64,000 nt of DNA from Lachnospiraceae bacterium (GTDB taxonomy: Bacteria > Bacillota > Clostridia > Lachnospirales > Lachnospiraceae): NCBI GenBank assembly GCA_029071325.1, contig JAIEAP010000041.1:124001-188000 (forward strand). The letters are read 5' to 3'. Positions 8,061-15,795 of the stretch are shown piece after piece (the stretch's first letter is position 1; the number at the start of each line of letters is the position of its first letter). The translations under genes and the position numbers were made by a program. The notes below the pieces were generated by a model, which did no database searches, was not told where the DNA came from, and saw only the letters and a program-made list of their open reading frames with translations.

Positions 8061-9239
8061 ATGGCTGAGAGGAACCTTGATTTTGATACCGTGGTAGATC
8101 GGAGAAACACAAAATGTCTAAAATATGATTTCGCGAAAAAATGGGGAATGCCGGAAGATGCAATGCCGCTGTGGGTGGCGGATATGGATTTTAAGACGTC
8201 CTCTTATATACAAGATGCGCTGGCAGAATGGGCAGCGCACGGGATATTTGGTTACAGCGAGGTGCAGACGCCTTATTTTGAAAGTATAAGGGACTGGATG
8301 AGAAGGCATCATGAATGGGAAGTGCAGGAGCGATGGCTTGTGAAAACGCCGGGCGTAGTGTTTGCTCTTGCAACGGCGGTAAAGGCGTATACGCAGCCCG
8401 GGGACGGTGTATTGCTGCAGCTTCCGGTTTACTATCCGTTTTCGGAGGTGATTGAAGACAACGGAAGAAAAGTAGTCAGCAATAACTTATATCTGGGAGA
8501 GGACAATCGCTATCATATTGATTTTGAGGATTTTGAAGCTAAGATCGTGAAGGAGAAAATCAAGCTGTTTTTCCTGTGTAATCCCCATAACCCGGTGGGC
8601 AGAGTATGGACCAGGGAAGAGTTGGAGAAGCTCGGAGACATTTGCGTAAAATATGGAGTTATTGTAGTCAGTGATGAGATCCATCATGATTTTATTTTTC
8701 AGGGCAGTCACCATGTGTTCGCTAATCTGAAAAAGGAATATGAGGAGATTACCATCACCTGCACATCTCCCAGCAAGACCTTTAATCTTGCAGGGATGCT
8801 GGTATCCAATATCTTCATCCCCAACCATGAACTCAGAAAGGCATTTCGAAAGGAAAAAGCGGCAGCCGGGGTCAGCCAGCTTGGTGTTATGGGGCTGGTG
8901 GCATGTGAGACGGCATACGCGAAGGGCGAGGAGTGGTATCAGGGAATGCTGTCTTATGTGAAGGAGAATATAGCGTTTACCAGACGGTATGTAGAGGAAC
9001 ATTTACAGGGAGTGCGTATGATAGAGCATGAGGGAACTTATCTGGTATGGCTGGACTTCCGGGGGACAGGTCTTGGCACAGAGGAACTGGAAAAGCGTAT
9101 GATATATAAAGCGAAACTGTGGCTGGACAGCGGAAGGCTATTCGGCGAGTGCGGGCTTGGCTTCCAGCGGATCAATGTTGCATGTCCCAGAAGTGTATTG
9201 AAGATAGCGCTGGAGAGGATGAAAACAGTGTTGGAATAA
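8061..9239 (+). CDS. PatB/MalY-type PLP-dependent aminotransferase (cystathionine beta-lyase-like)
   Basis: The ATG at 8061 has GGAAGGAGAAAAGAT upstream and is preferred over the in-frame ATG at 8001, which lies inside the promoter. The fold type I aminotransferase landmarks are present: Asn174 and Pro178 in CNPHNPVG, Asp205 in VVSDEIHHD for the pyridine nitrogen, and the PLP lysine Lys239 in SPSKTFNLAG. The early motif MPLWVADMDF is typical of the MalY/PatB group, which cleaves the C-S bond of cystathionine or cysteine to give homocysteine or sulfide, pyruvate and ammonia. The 392 aa length fits. It precedes an amino-acid ABC importer, which points to cystine or a related substrate. Confidence 0.9.
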   Translation: MAERNLDFDTVVDRRNTKCLKYDFAKKWGMPEDAMPLWVADMDFKTSSYIQDALAEWAAHGIFGYSEVQTPYFESIRDWMRRHHEWEVQERWLVKTPGVVFALATAVKAYTQPGDGVLLQLPVYYPFSEVIEDNGRKVVSNNLYLGEDNRYHIDFEDFEAKIVKEKIKLFFLCNPHNPVGRVWTREELEKLGDICVKYGVIVVSDEIHHDFIFQGSHHVFANLKKEYEEITITCTSPSKTFNLAGMLVSNIFIPNHELRKAFRKEKAAAGVSQLGVMGLVACETAYAKGEEWYQGMLSYVKENIAFTRRYVEEHLQGVRMIEHEGTYLVWLDFRGTGLGTEELEKRMIYKAKLWLDSGRLFGECGLGFQRINVACPRSVLKIALERMKTVLE

Positions 9240-9255
9240 AATGTAAAATTCTATC

Positions 9256-9282
9256 TTGACAAATATGGAAACAAGGTATAAA
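9256..9282 (+). promoter_or_regulatory. candidate promoter of the amino-acid ABC operon
   Basis: A perfect TTGACA (9256-9261) is followed by TATAAA (9277-9282) after a short 15-base spacer. The spacing is below the usual 17, which may mean a weak or activator-dependent promoter. The start codon of the binding protein is 64 bases further on. Confidence 0.5.
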
Positions 9283-9345
9283 GTAGACGCATATTAACCT
9301 ATTAAACAAGTAGGAAATATAGGCAATAGAGAGGAGAAAGAAAAA

Positions 9346-10218
9346 ATGAGTCGATTTAGGAAATTAGCAGCATTAGGATTAGCCCTGACCTTTCTGGGAG
9401 GTCTGACGGCATGCGGGAATACATCTGATACGCAGGACGCTTCCGGTAACGCGGGCAGCAAACAGATTTACCGCACACTGGATGAGATTAAGGAGGACGG
9501 AACCATCAATATCGGTGTGTTCTCAGATAAGAATCCATTTGGTTATGTGGATGAAAACGGTGAATACCAGGGATATGATGTGTATTTTGCCAACAGGCTT
9601 GCCCAGGATCTTGGCGTGGAGGTCAATTTCGTTTCCACAGAGGCAGCCAACCGGATCGAGTATCTTCAGACCGGAAAGGTGGATGTGATCCTTGCCAACT
9701 TTACGGTGACAGATGAGCGGAAGGAAGAGGTGGATTTCGCACTGCCTTATATGAATGTGGCGCTGGGCGTGGTAAGCCGCAATGACAATGTCATTGAGAG
9801 CCTGGATGATCTGGGGGAAGATGATGCAATTATCGTGATTTCCGGAACTACAGCTGAGACATACCTGATCCACAATTATCCCAATATTCCGCTGCAGAAA
9901 TTCGATTCTTATGCGACTGCAAAGGAAGCCTTCGAAAACGGAACCGGAGTTGCATGGGCAAATGATAACACGGAAGTGATCGCGTTTTCCTTGCAGAATG
10001 AGGGTTATACCGTAGGCATTCCCAGTCTGGGCAGCAACGATACCATTGCACCGGCGGTCACCAAAGGCAACACTACCCTGTTGGAGTGGATCAACGAAGA
10101 TATTAAAAAGCTCGGAGAAGAGCAGTTCTTCCACAAGGATTATGAGGAGACCCTGACAGATACTTACGGGGATGCATACAAGGAAACTCTTGTGGTAGAG
10201 GGAGGCAAAACGGAATAG
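9346..10218 (+). CDS. amino-acid ABC transporter substrate-binding lipoprotein
   Basis: ATG behind GAGAGGAGAAAGAAAAA. Signal peptide with lipobox LTAC (Cys23) anchors it outside the membrane. The remainder is an SBP_bac_3 domain: INIGVFSDKNPFGYVDENG, YQGYDVYFANRLAQDLGV and KVDVILANFTVTDERK are hallmarks of the polar amino-acid binding proteins (glutamate, cystine, histidine types). It starts an operon with two permeases and an ATPase. The neighbouring PLP beta-lyase makes cystine or a related sulfur amino acid a reasonable candidate ligand, which the sequence alone cannot prove. Confidence 0.94.
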   Translation: MSRFRKLAALGLALTFLGGLTACGNTSDTQDASGNAGSKQIYRTLDEIKEDGTINIGVFSDKNPFGYVDENGEYQGYDVYFANRLAQDLGVEVNFVSTEAANRIEYLQTGKVDVILANFTVTDERKEEVDFALPYMNVALGVVSRNDNVIESLDDLGEDDAIIVISGTTAETYLIHNYPNIPLQKFDSYATAKEAFENGTGVAWANDNTEVIAFSLQNEGYTVGIPSLGSNDTIAPAVTKGNTTLLEWINEDIKKLGEEQFFHKDYEETLTDTYGDAYKETLVVEGGKTE

Positions 10219-10266
10219 ATTAGTTATGTAATGTTTGAATTTAAGCAGGGCTAAAGAGGTGTGAGG

Positions 10267-10926
10267 ATGAATGCTGCTTACATAGAGAAGTTTTTGCCGC
10301 TGTATCAGCGGGCTGCAATTCTGACGGTACGGATTGGGATAGAGGGAATTTTTCTGGCAATTCTGATCGGACTGTTATGCGCCATAATTTTATATGAGAA
10401 AATTCCGGTCATACGTCAGGTTGTTATGGTATATGTAGAGATCAGCCGTAACACACCTCTTCTGGTTCAGTTGTTTTTCATTTACTACGGACTGCCGAAG
10501 GTGGGCGTCCGGTTATCTCCGGAAATTTGCGGTGTGATAGGGCTGGCGTTTCTGGGGGGAAGCTATATGGCGGAGGCGTTCCGCAGCGGTCTGGAAGGAG
10601 TGGAGAACATACAGCGGGAGAGCGCTTACAGCCTTGGGATGAACAGATTTCAGACCATGCGTTATGTCATTCTGCCCCAGGCAGTATCCACCAGTATACC
10701 GGCGTTTATTGCAAATATCATTTTCCTGTTAAAGGAGACCAGCGTTTTTTCGGCCATCAGTCTGATGGATCTGATGTTTACCGCCAAGGATCTGATCGGG
10801 CTATATTATAAGACCACGGAGAGTCTTACGCTCCTTGTCGTATTCTATCTGATGATCTTGCTGCCGGTATCCATCCTGGGCGCTATCGTAGAGAGGAGGA
10901 TGCGTTATGCCGGATTTGGGTCTTGA
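10267..10926 (+). CDS. amino-acid ABC transporter permease (first subunit)
   Basis: The ATG at 10267 is preferred, with AGAGGTGTGAG upstream; a GTG at 10261 is in frame but too close to that site. About 219 residues with four to five membrane helices of the HisM/GlnP type. The EAA loop that contacts the ATPase is clear (YMAEAFRSGLEGVENIQ, then YSLGMNRFQTMRYVILPQA), as is the family start motif ISRNTPLLVQLFFIYYGLP. Forms the membrane channel with the next gene product. The downstream permease start overlaps this gene by 20 bases, which indicates translational coupling. Confidence 0.95.
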   Translation: MNAAYIEKFLPLYQRAAILTVRIGIEGIFLAILIGLLCAIILYEKIPVIRQVVMVYVEISRNTPLLVQLFFIYYGLPKVGVRLSPEICGVIGLAFLGGSYMAEAFRSGLEGVENIQRESAYSLGMNRFQTMRYVILPQAVSTSIPAFIANIIFLLKETSVFSAISLMDLMFTAKDLIGLYYKTTESLTLLVVFYLMILLPVSILGAIVERRMRYAGFGS

Positions 10927-11581
10927 GGTACTGCTGAAGGGTAACAATATGCTTCGTCTGCTGGGAGGACTGTGGGTTGCGGTAAAAATCAGCCTGATTT
11001 CCATTGGACTGAGCATTCCTCTGGGAATCTTGCTTGGGATCATCATGACAAGAAAAAATATTGCCATCAGATGTCTGACCAAGCTTTATCTGGAGACTAT
11101 CCGCATTATGCCTCAGTTGGTATTATTGTTTCTTGTGTTTTTCGGAAGCACAAGAAGTCTGGGATGGAATCTGTCGGGAGAGACGGCCTCCGTCATCGTA
11201 TTTGTGCTGTGGGGGACTGCCGAGATGGGAGATCTGGTCAGAGGGGCGCTGATCAGTATTCCAAGACATCAGTATGAGAGCAGTGAAGCGTTAGGGTTCA
11301 GTAAAGCACAGAGCTACCTTTATATTATTCTTCCGCAGACATTGCGCAGGCTGATCCCGTTATCCATCAATCTGATCACGCGTATGATCAAGACCACCAG
11401 CTTAATATTGATGATAGGCGTAGTGGAAGTGCTGAAAGTAGGGCAGCAGATCATTGAGGCGAACCGGATGACAAGTCCGAATGCTGCCTTTGGTATTTTT
11501 CTGGTAATATTTATTTTGTATTTTCTGGTGTGCTGGCCTATCAGTCTGGCGGCAAGACATCTAGAAAGGAAATGGAGTTAG
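10907..11581 (+). CDS. amino-acid ABC transporter permease (second subunit)
   Basis: The ATG at 10907 lies inside the end of the previous gene and uses GAGAGGAGG as ribosome site. It is a 224-residue HisM/GlnP-type permease with a conserved ETIRIMPQLVLLFLVFFG segment and EAA loop (GALISIPRHQYESSEALGFS, LPQTLRRLIP). The two permeases are similar but not identical and should form a heterodimeric channel. The ATPase gene follows after 3 bases. Confidence 0.95.
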   Translation: MPDLGLEVLLKGNNMLRLLGGLWVAVKISLISIGLSIPLGILLGIIMTRKNIAIRCLTKLYLETIRIMPQLVLLFLVFFGSTRSLGWNLSGETASVIVFVLWGTAEMGDLVRGALISIPRHQYESSEALGFSKAQSYLYIILPQTLRRLIPLSINLITRMIKTTSLILMIGVVEVLKVGQQIIEANRMTSPNAAFGIFLVIFILYFLVCWPISLAARHLERKWS

Positions 11582-11584
11582 TGT

Positions 11585-12343
11585 ATGGCGGATACGGTAT
11601 TGCGCATGAAGCATGTGAAGAAAGTATTTGAAGATCATCCGGTACTTCAGGATTTTAACCTGGAAGTAGAGGAAGGAGAGGTCGTAGTGATCATTGGTTC
11701 AAGCGGCTGCGGGAAAAGTACGCTGCTCCGCTGCATCAATGCCCTGGAGCCGATACAGTCTGGGACTATAGAACTGGACGGCAGAGAAATCGGTGATAAT
11801 GCAAAGGATCTGAGCTTTCTCCGGCAAAAAATAGGAATGGTGTTTCAAAGCTATGAGTTATTTCCCCACCTGAATGTGCTAAATAATATCATGCTGGCTC
11901 CTGCAAAGGTGCAGAAACGGGATAAGAGTGAGATCAGGAAAGAAGCGCTGGAGCTTTTAGCCAGAGTAGGACTTGAGGATAAGGCGGAATGCTATCCCAG
12001 GCAGTTGTCTGGGGGGCAGAAGCAGAGAGTAGCCATTGTGCGGGCACTGATCATGCAGCCTGAGATATTGCTGTTCGATGAGGTGACAGCAGCTCTCGAC
12101 CCGGAAATGGTGAGAGAGGTGCTGGATGTGATCCTGGATCTGGCAAAGCAGGGGCGGACAATGCTGATCGTTACTCATGAAATGCAGTTTGCCAGGGCGG
12201 TGGCGGATCGAATCGTATTTATAGATGAAGGAAGTGTTCTGGAAGAAGGTTCTCCGGAAGAATTTTTTGAACATCCGAAAACAGAACGGGCAAAGAAGTT
12301 TTTGAATGTGTTTTCGTTCGTGCATGTAAATGAAAAATCGTGA
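11585..12343 (+). CDS. amino-acid ABC transporter ATP-binding protein
   Basis: 252 residues with Walker A GSSGCGKST (38-46), Q-loop in MVFQSYELFPHLNV, signature LSGGQKQRVAIVRAL (about 140-154), Walker B ILLFDEVTAALDP and switch His in VTHEMQFA. These are the marks of the HisP/GlnQ family that drives uptake through the two preceding permeases. It is the last gene of the operon. The stop codon is directly followed by a palindromic repeat element that may also end transcription. Confidence 0.96.
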   Translation: MADTVLRMKHVKKVFEDHPVLQDFNLEVEEGEVVVIIGSSGCGKSTLLRCINALEPIQSGTIELDGREIGDNAKDLSFLRQKIGMVFQSYELFPHLNVLNNIMLAPAKVQKRDKSEIRKEALELLARVGLEDKAECYPRQLSGGQKQRVAIVRALIMQPEILLFDEVTAALDPEMVREVLDVILDLAKQGRTMLIVTHEMQFARAVADRIVFIDEGSVLEEGSPEEFFEHPKTERAKKFLNVFSFVHVNEKS

Positions 12344-12473
12344 GGGAGTGTCACATAATTACTATTATGAAAACAATATCCTTTTTTCATGATTTTGCAG
12401 ATATTCCGTGTATGACTGCTAAATCATGGAGAGAGGATGTTATTCTGATAATAGTAATTTATGTGACACTCCC
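12344..12473. repeat. short palindromic element, deletion copy of the 33580-34125 element
   Basis: GGGAGTGTCACATAA begins the left arm and its complement (ATGTGACACTCCC) closes the right arm; the arms continue as ATTACTATTAT... and ...ATAATAGTAATT. The left arm shares CTATTATGAAAACAATATCC and TTTTGCAG with the copy at 33580, and the right arm shares GTTATTCTGATAATAG. The interior of about 400 bases present in the full copy is missing. It sits exactly between the ABC operon and the ferritin-like gene and would form a long hairpin in RNA. Confidence 0.85.
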
Positions 12474-12522
12474 TTCACAATTTTCTAATATACTATGGTA
12501 GAATGTATATTAGGAGAGGGTT

Positions 12523-13095
12523 ATGGAAGAAAGCTCACGACCAATCGTAAATAATTGTAACTTTGCGGGAATAAGACCGGCAATGATGGAACTGCCGTAT
12601 CCACCGATACAGGTAAGAGAGCAGAACTGCGGTTATGCAGATATCTTAAGCATTGACTACTGTGGGGCAGTCTCGGAACTGTCTGCGATCACACAGTATA
12701 TTAATAATGAAAACCGGTTATCCTGTGAAAAATGTCCTCTGGCAAAAACAATCTTAGGAATCGCCATGGCGGAAATGATGCATTTGCAGAAGCTGGGAGA
12801 ACTGATTTATCTGTTGGGCGGAAAGGTTGATTTTGTGGCGAAAGCGCCCCGGGGCAGGCAGGAAATGTGGACACCAGCATATCTGCGGCTCCCGGAGCAT
12901 GCGGAGCAGATGATACAGGTCAGTATAGAGGACGAGAAGAAAGCGATCAGCCAGTATAAAATGCATATGAGCATGATAAAGGATGATTATGTAGATGCTG
13001 TTCTGGCGAGGATCATAAAGGATGAAGAATACCATATCCTGATCCTGCAGGGAACCATGGAGGAATGGAAGCGTAGCAGGAGAAATCCTGTGTGA
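12523..13095 (+). CDS. ferritin-like diiron-type protein
   Basis: ATG behind TAGGAGAGGGTT. 190 residues, mostly helical. Two regions carry ferritin-like metal-ligand patterns: AEMMHLQKLGELIYLLGG (Glu-x2-His) in the first half and KDEEYHILILQG (Glu-x2-His) near the end, with additional acidic helices (CGAVSELSAITQYI; VSIEDEKKAISQYKMH). This is the four-helix arrangement of rubrerythrin, bacterioferritin and manganese-catalase relatives. The N-terminal segment with Cys residues is unusual and lacks a clear rubredoxin-type CxxC pair. It may handle iron or peroxide; the exact role is not clear. The following redox-type gene is 45 bases away. Confidence 0.75.
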   Translation: MEESSRPIVNNCNFAGIRPAMMELPYPPIQVREQNCGYADILSIDYCGAVSELSAITQYINNENRLSCEKCPLAKTILGIAMAEMMHLQKLGELIYLLGGKVDFVAKAPRGRQEMWTPAYLRLPEHAEQMIQVSIEDEKKAISQYKMHMSMIKDDYVDAVLARIIKDEEYHILILQGTMEEWKRSRRNPV

Positions 13096-13140
13096 TCTTA
13101 AATGATCTTGTGGTATAGAAAAGTATTTGGAGGAAACAGG

Positions 13141-13554
13141 ATGGAAAGAAGGACAGAAGAAGCGGTAAGAAGGAAGCAGTGCGGTTATAATTGTGCGCAG
13201 GCGGTGGCCTGTACATACTGCGATTATGCAGGTGTCGACGAAGATACCATGCGCAATATCACCCAGGCATTTGGCGTGGGGATGGGTACGCTTGAGGGAA
13301 GCTGCGGCGCTATTGCAGGAGCCGGAATCGTGCTGGGGATGGCAAACCGGGAACAACGCAAGACGCAGCAGGACATTCGTGAGGTCATGACAGAATTTAA
13401 AGAGCGCAACGGCTCCGTCACTTGCAAGGTTCTGAAAGGAATTGACACAGGCGTTATGCTGCGGGATTGTAACGACTGTGTCAGAGATGCCGCAGAGTTT
13501 TTAGAAAAGCATCTGATAACCAATGAAAAAGAAATACCGCCGCACCTGACATAA
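13141..13554 (+). CDS. C_GCAxxG_C_C family redox-type protein
   Basis: The ATG at 13141 follows GGAGGAAACAGG; an in-frame ATG at 13102 has no ribosome site. The name-giving cysteine pattern is visible: CGYNCAQAV near residue 14, then GSCGAIAGAGIVLGM, a later Cys in VTCKVLKGID, and DCNDCVRDAAEF near the C-terminus. Members of this family are small cytosolic proteins thought to be redox-active or metal-binding, often near oxidoreductases. Co-transcription with the ferritin-like gene is likely and suggests a shared redox or oxidative-stress job. Confidence 0.88.
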   Translation: MERRTEEAVRRKQCGYNCAQAVACTYCDYAGVDEDTMRNITQAFGVGMGTLEGSCGAIAGAGIVLGMANREQRKTQQDIREVMTEFKERNGSVTCKVLKGIDTGVMLRDCNDCVRDAAEFLEKHLITNEKEIPPHLT

Positions 13555-13592
13555 CCGGGTTCTTACTTAAGATTGGGTAAGAACCGGGTTAT
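13551..13592. repeat. inverted repeat between convergent genes, possible terminator
   Basis: ATAACCGGGTTCTTAC and GTAAGAACCGGGTTAT match as inverted repeat at 15 of 16 positions with a 10-base loop. It contains the stop codon of the preceding gene and faces the convergent M56 gene. There is no clear T tract on either side, so the terminator role is only likely. Confidence 0.5.
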
Positions 13593-13625
13593 GTGAGAGG
13601 TTATGATGTATAAGCTCCTCTTTTT

Positions 13626-15230
13626 TCAAAAGACAGAATTTATATTGTCATCAGATAAATCATACCACTTTACATCTGTTTTCTGTTCTTGACTGTTTAC
13701 AGCATTATCAAATTCATACGCTGAACAAGATTCACCATTTGCGAAATATTGTATCATCAATTCATTGTTTGCATCATATTCGGATTGACTATAAATCAGG
13801 CTATTTATACTGTATTCAGTTGCGGAAAAAGTCAACCTTCCTATTCCGGAATCAGCCGTCCCGCCTGAAAATGTAAATGTACCATCTGTTTTCAAATTCA
13901 TAAATGCCCTATATTGTAGTGTATAACCATAAAATTCTCCATGTTGATATCGTAAAACCTCAAAACCGTAATCAGAGATACCGTTTATTTGAAGCCAAAG
14001 AATTACTTCATCTTCACCATCACCATCAAGGTCTATAATTGTAAATTTTGTAGCACTTACAGTAATACTATCATCATCCGTCACAGCTTGTCCTATCTCT
14101 TCAATATTTAAACTTTTATTTCCCAAATCTGTACATATAAAATTTCTATTACCTAAAAGTATAGATTTATAATTATTTTCATCTTCTGTGTTTTCTTTCG
14201 TGATGGAACATCCCACCAATGTTCCCAAACTAACTGCTGCCATAATGGCACAGATTAGCACAGATACTCCGTTTTTTCTTTCTTTTTTTGCTAAAATGTT
14301 TATAAATCGTTTTTTCATAATTTGTTTTCCTCCATAGAACCCTGTTGATAGAACCGTGTTCTTTGTGCTCTGCTTATGAAGTGTAGATAACAGTGTTTCC
14401 GTATATGCTTTTCGCGTAGCATAATCGGTACCCTGTGTAACCCTTTCATCACAGGACAATTCCATATCGACAGTAGCTTCCTTTTGCATAATCCAGATCA
14501 GCGGATTAAACCAGTGAACTGCATGAGCCACTGCAAAAAGTAGCTTAAGATATAGATCTCTCCGTTTTAAGTGAACCAGCTCATGCTTCAAAATAAAAAA
14601 CAGTTCTTCGGGATTGTATTGTTCTTTTGGCAGGACTAAAATATGCTTACAAAAGCCTATCAGCAGAGGGCTGGCTGCTTCTGGATATTCTATAACAGAT
14701 ACTGTGCAGTTTATATGCAATTCGTGTTTCAGTTTCAGTAACAGGAGCAAAATATCATTATTCTTTATCATTTTTCCTTTTTTAAGAATCTGATGTTTAT
14801 AATGAAAATAGCTGACCAGATGCACAGATATAAAAAACAGGCTACCAAGCATCCAGACCAAAGCTGTTATATCCAATATGGAAATATTGCTGCCTGCCTT
14901 TTCAGACCGTATTACAATTGGAGTTGTCATTTGTGCCGGAATCTCAATAATAACCCGGCCACGGGCTGTCCCGTCAGCCAGCGTATCTGGAGGTGTTTTT
15001 TCCGATTCTGATGATATCAGCGTTTCCCTTTGTGGTGGTATATCCGTAACAGATGATCCGCCATTACCACCTAAAGGTATCATCAGCCGCAATGCCAGCG
15101 CTATCCAAACCCAGTATTTCCACTTTGCCGCATACCGCTTATTTAGAAATGGAGTAAGCAAAAGCAATACAGCGATAATTAAGCTAATAGGTATCGAAAT
15201 CTCCAAAAAAGAAAGAAACATATTTGTCAT
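13626..15230 (-). CDS. M56-family (BlaR1/MecR1-like) membrane metalloprotease sensor
   Basis: 534 residues. N-terminal membrane helices (MFLSFLEISIPISLIIAVLL and WVWIALALRLMIPLGG), another near residues 120-142, then the zinc-protease motif HELVH (His216, Glu217, His220) with KRRDLY as in BlaR1. A further hydrophobic segment near residues 325-345 leads to an extracytoplasmic domain. That domain is not a penicillin-binding fold: no SxxK/KTG triad is seen, and it holds an Asp-rich stretch (DLDGDGEDEV). The start codon overlaps the stop of the upstream repressor gene (ATGA), so they are translationally coupled. On sensing a signal the protease should inactivate that repressor; the ligand is probably not a beta-lactam. 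Confidence 0.9.
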   Translation of the reverse strand: MTNMFLSFLEISIPISLIIAVLLLLTPFLNKRYAAKWKYWVWIALALRLMIPLGGNGGSSVTDIPPQRETLISSESEKTPPDTLADGTARGRVIIEIPAQMTTPIVIRSEKAGSNISILDITALVWMLGSLFFISVHLVSYFHYKHQILKKGKMIKNNDILLLLLKLKHELHINCTVSVIEYPEAASPLLIGFCKHILVLPKEQYNPEELFFILKHELVHLKRRDLYLKLLFAVAHAVHWFNPLIWIMQKEATVDMELSCDERVTQGTDYATRKAYTETLLSTLHKQSTKNTVLSTGFYGGKQIMKKRFINILAKKERKNGVSVLICAIMAAVSLGTLVGCSITKENTEDENNYKSILLGNRNFICTDLGNKSLNIEEIGQAVTDDDSITVSATKFTIIDLDGDGEDEVILWLQINGISDYGFEVLRYQHGEFYGYTLQYRAFMNLKTDGTFTFSGGTADSGIGRLTFSATEYSINSLIYSQSEYDANNELMIQYFANGESCSAYEFDNAVNSQEQKTDVKWYDLSDDNINSVF

Positions 15231-15616
15231 TCCTGCTCCTCCTCCAGTTTGTCCAGAAAATTTCTAAGTTCTTCAATATCAGAATCCTTGATTGCTTTAT
15301 TGCTATACAGTGTTGCTACCATACTCTGTATGGAATTGTTATACAGTTTTTCAAGAAAATGTCTGCTTGCTCCGGCCTTATATTCATTTTCCGAAATAAC
15401 CGGGGCGTAAAGATTACTTCCCGTTGAGCGGTCGCAATTGACAAAGCCTTTATTAGACAGCCGTGCCAACGAAGTCATTAAAGTAGAAAGCTGCCATTTT
15501 CTTCGCCCCTGCAATTCTTTTAAGATATAATTTGAGGAGACCGGATTTTCACTGTTCCAGATTACCTGCATGATTTCCAGTTCTGCCTCGCCCAGCTTTT
15601 TTAGAGCATTATTCAT
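15227..15616 (-). CDS. BlaI/MecI/CopY-family repressor
   Basis: 129 residues with the family's winged helix-turn-helix (KLGEAELEIMQVIWNSENPV, YILKELQGRRKWQLSTLMTS, LARLSNKGFVNCDR) and a C-terminal dimerisation helix. Such proteins bind TACAnnnTGTA-like dyads and are cleaved when the partner M56 protease is activated. Two matching dyads lie just upstream at 15632-15668. Gene order repressor then protease, with 4-base overlap, is the classical arrangement. Expression is likely autoregulated. No beta-lactamase gene is adjacent, so the regulon lies elsewhere or is the pair itself. Confidence 0.93.
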   Translation of the reverse strand: MNNALKKLGEAELEIMQVIWNSENPVSSNYILKELQGRRKWQLSTLMTSLARLSNKGFVNCDRSTGSNLYAPVISENEYKAGASRHFLEKLYNNSIQSMVATLYSNKAIKDSDIEELRNFLDKLEEEQE

Positions 15617-15631
15617 ATAATGTACCTCCGG

Positions 15632-15668
15632 TTATACGATTGTATAATATATTATACGTTCGTGTAAT
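15632..15668 (-). promoter_or_regulatory. tandem BlaI-type operators
   Basis: Two dyads lie upstream of the repressor: TTATAC-GATT-GTATAA (15632-15647), a perfect palindrome, and TTATAC-GTTC-GTGTAA (15652-15667) with one mismatch. Their centres are 20 bases apart, about two helical turns. They overlap the region expected to hold the promoter of the repressor-protease pair. Confidence 0.75.
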
Positions 15669-15725
15669 GTCTGTGTCAAGTGACATATTCAATCTTCTTG
15701 AAAAACTGTGCTCTATTTTTCAAAA

Positions 15726-15775
15726 AAAGAGGGTAGTCCCTCCAGTCATTTCATGACTTGGGGGACACCCTCTTT
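15726..15775 (-). terminator. intrinsic terminator of the AraC-type gene
   Basis: Read on the minus strand, AAAGAGGGTGTCCCCC pairs with the GGAGGGACTACCCTCTTT arm, the centre holds AGTCATGAAATGACT, and the stem is followed by a run of seven T. It lies 21 bases after the AraC-type stop codon. Confidence 0.85.
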
Positions 15776-15795
15776 CATGCCGTCTTGCGGTAATG

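Noticed and set aside
9523-10134. 203-codon open frame on the minus strand within the amino-acid binding protein gene
   Set aside because: Complement shadow of a clear SBP_bac_3 gene with intact signal peptide and domain; the frame has no start signals of its own.
11585-12343. Using this ATPase as the missing energy subunit of the sugar importer
   Set aside because: Its sequence and gene order are those of the HisP/GlnQ group of amino-acid importers, not of the MsmK group, which has a longer C-terminal regulatory domain.
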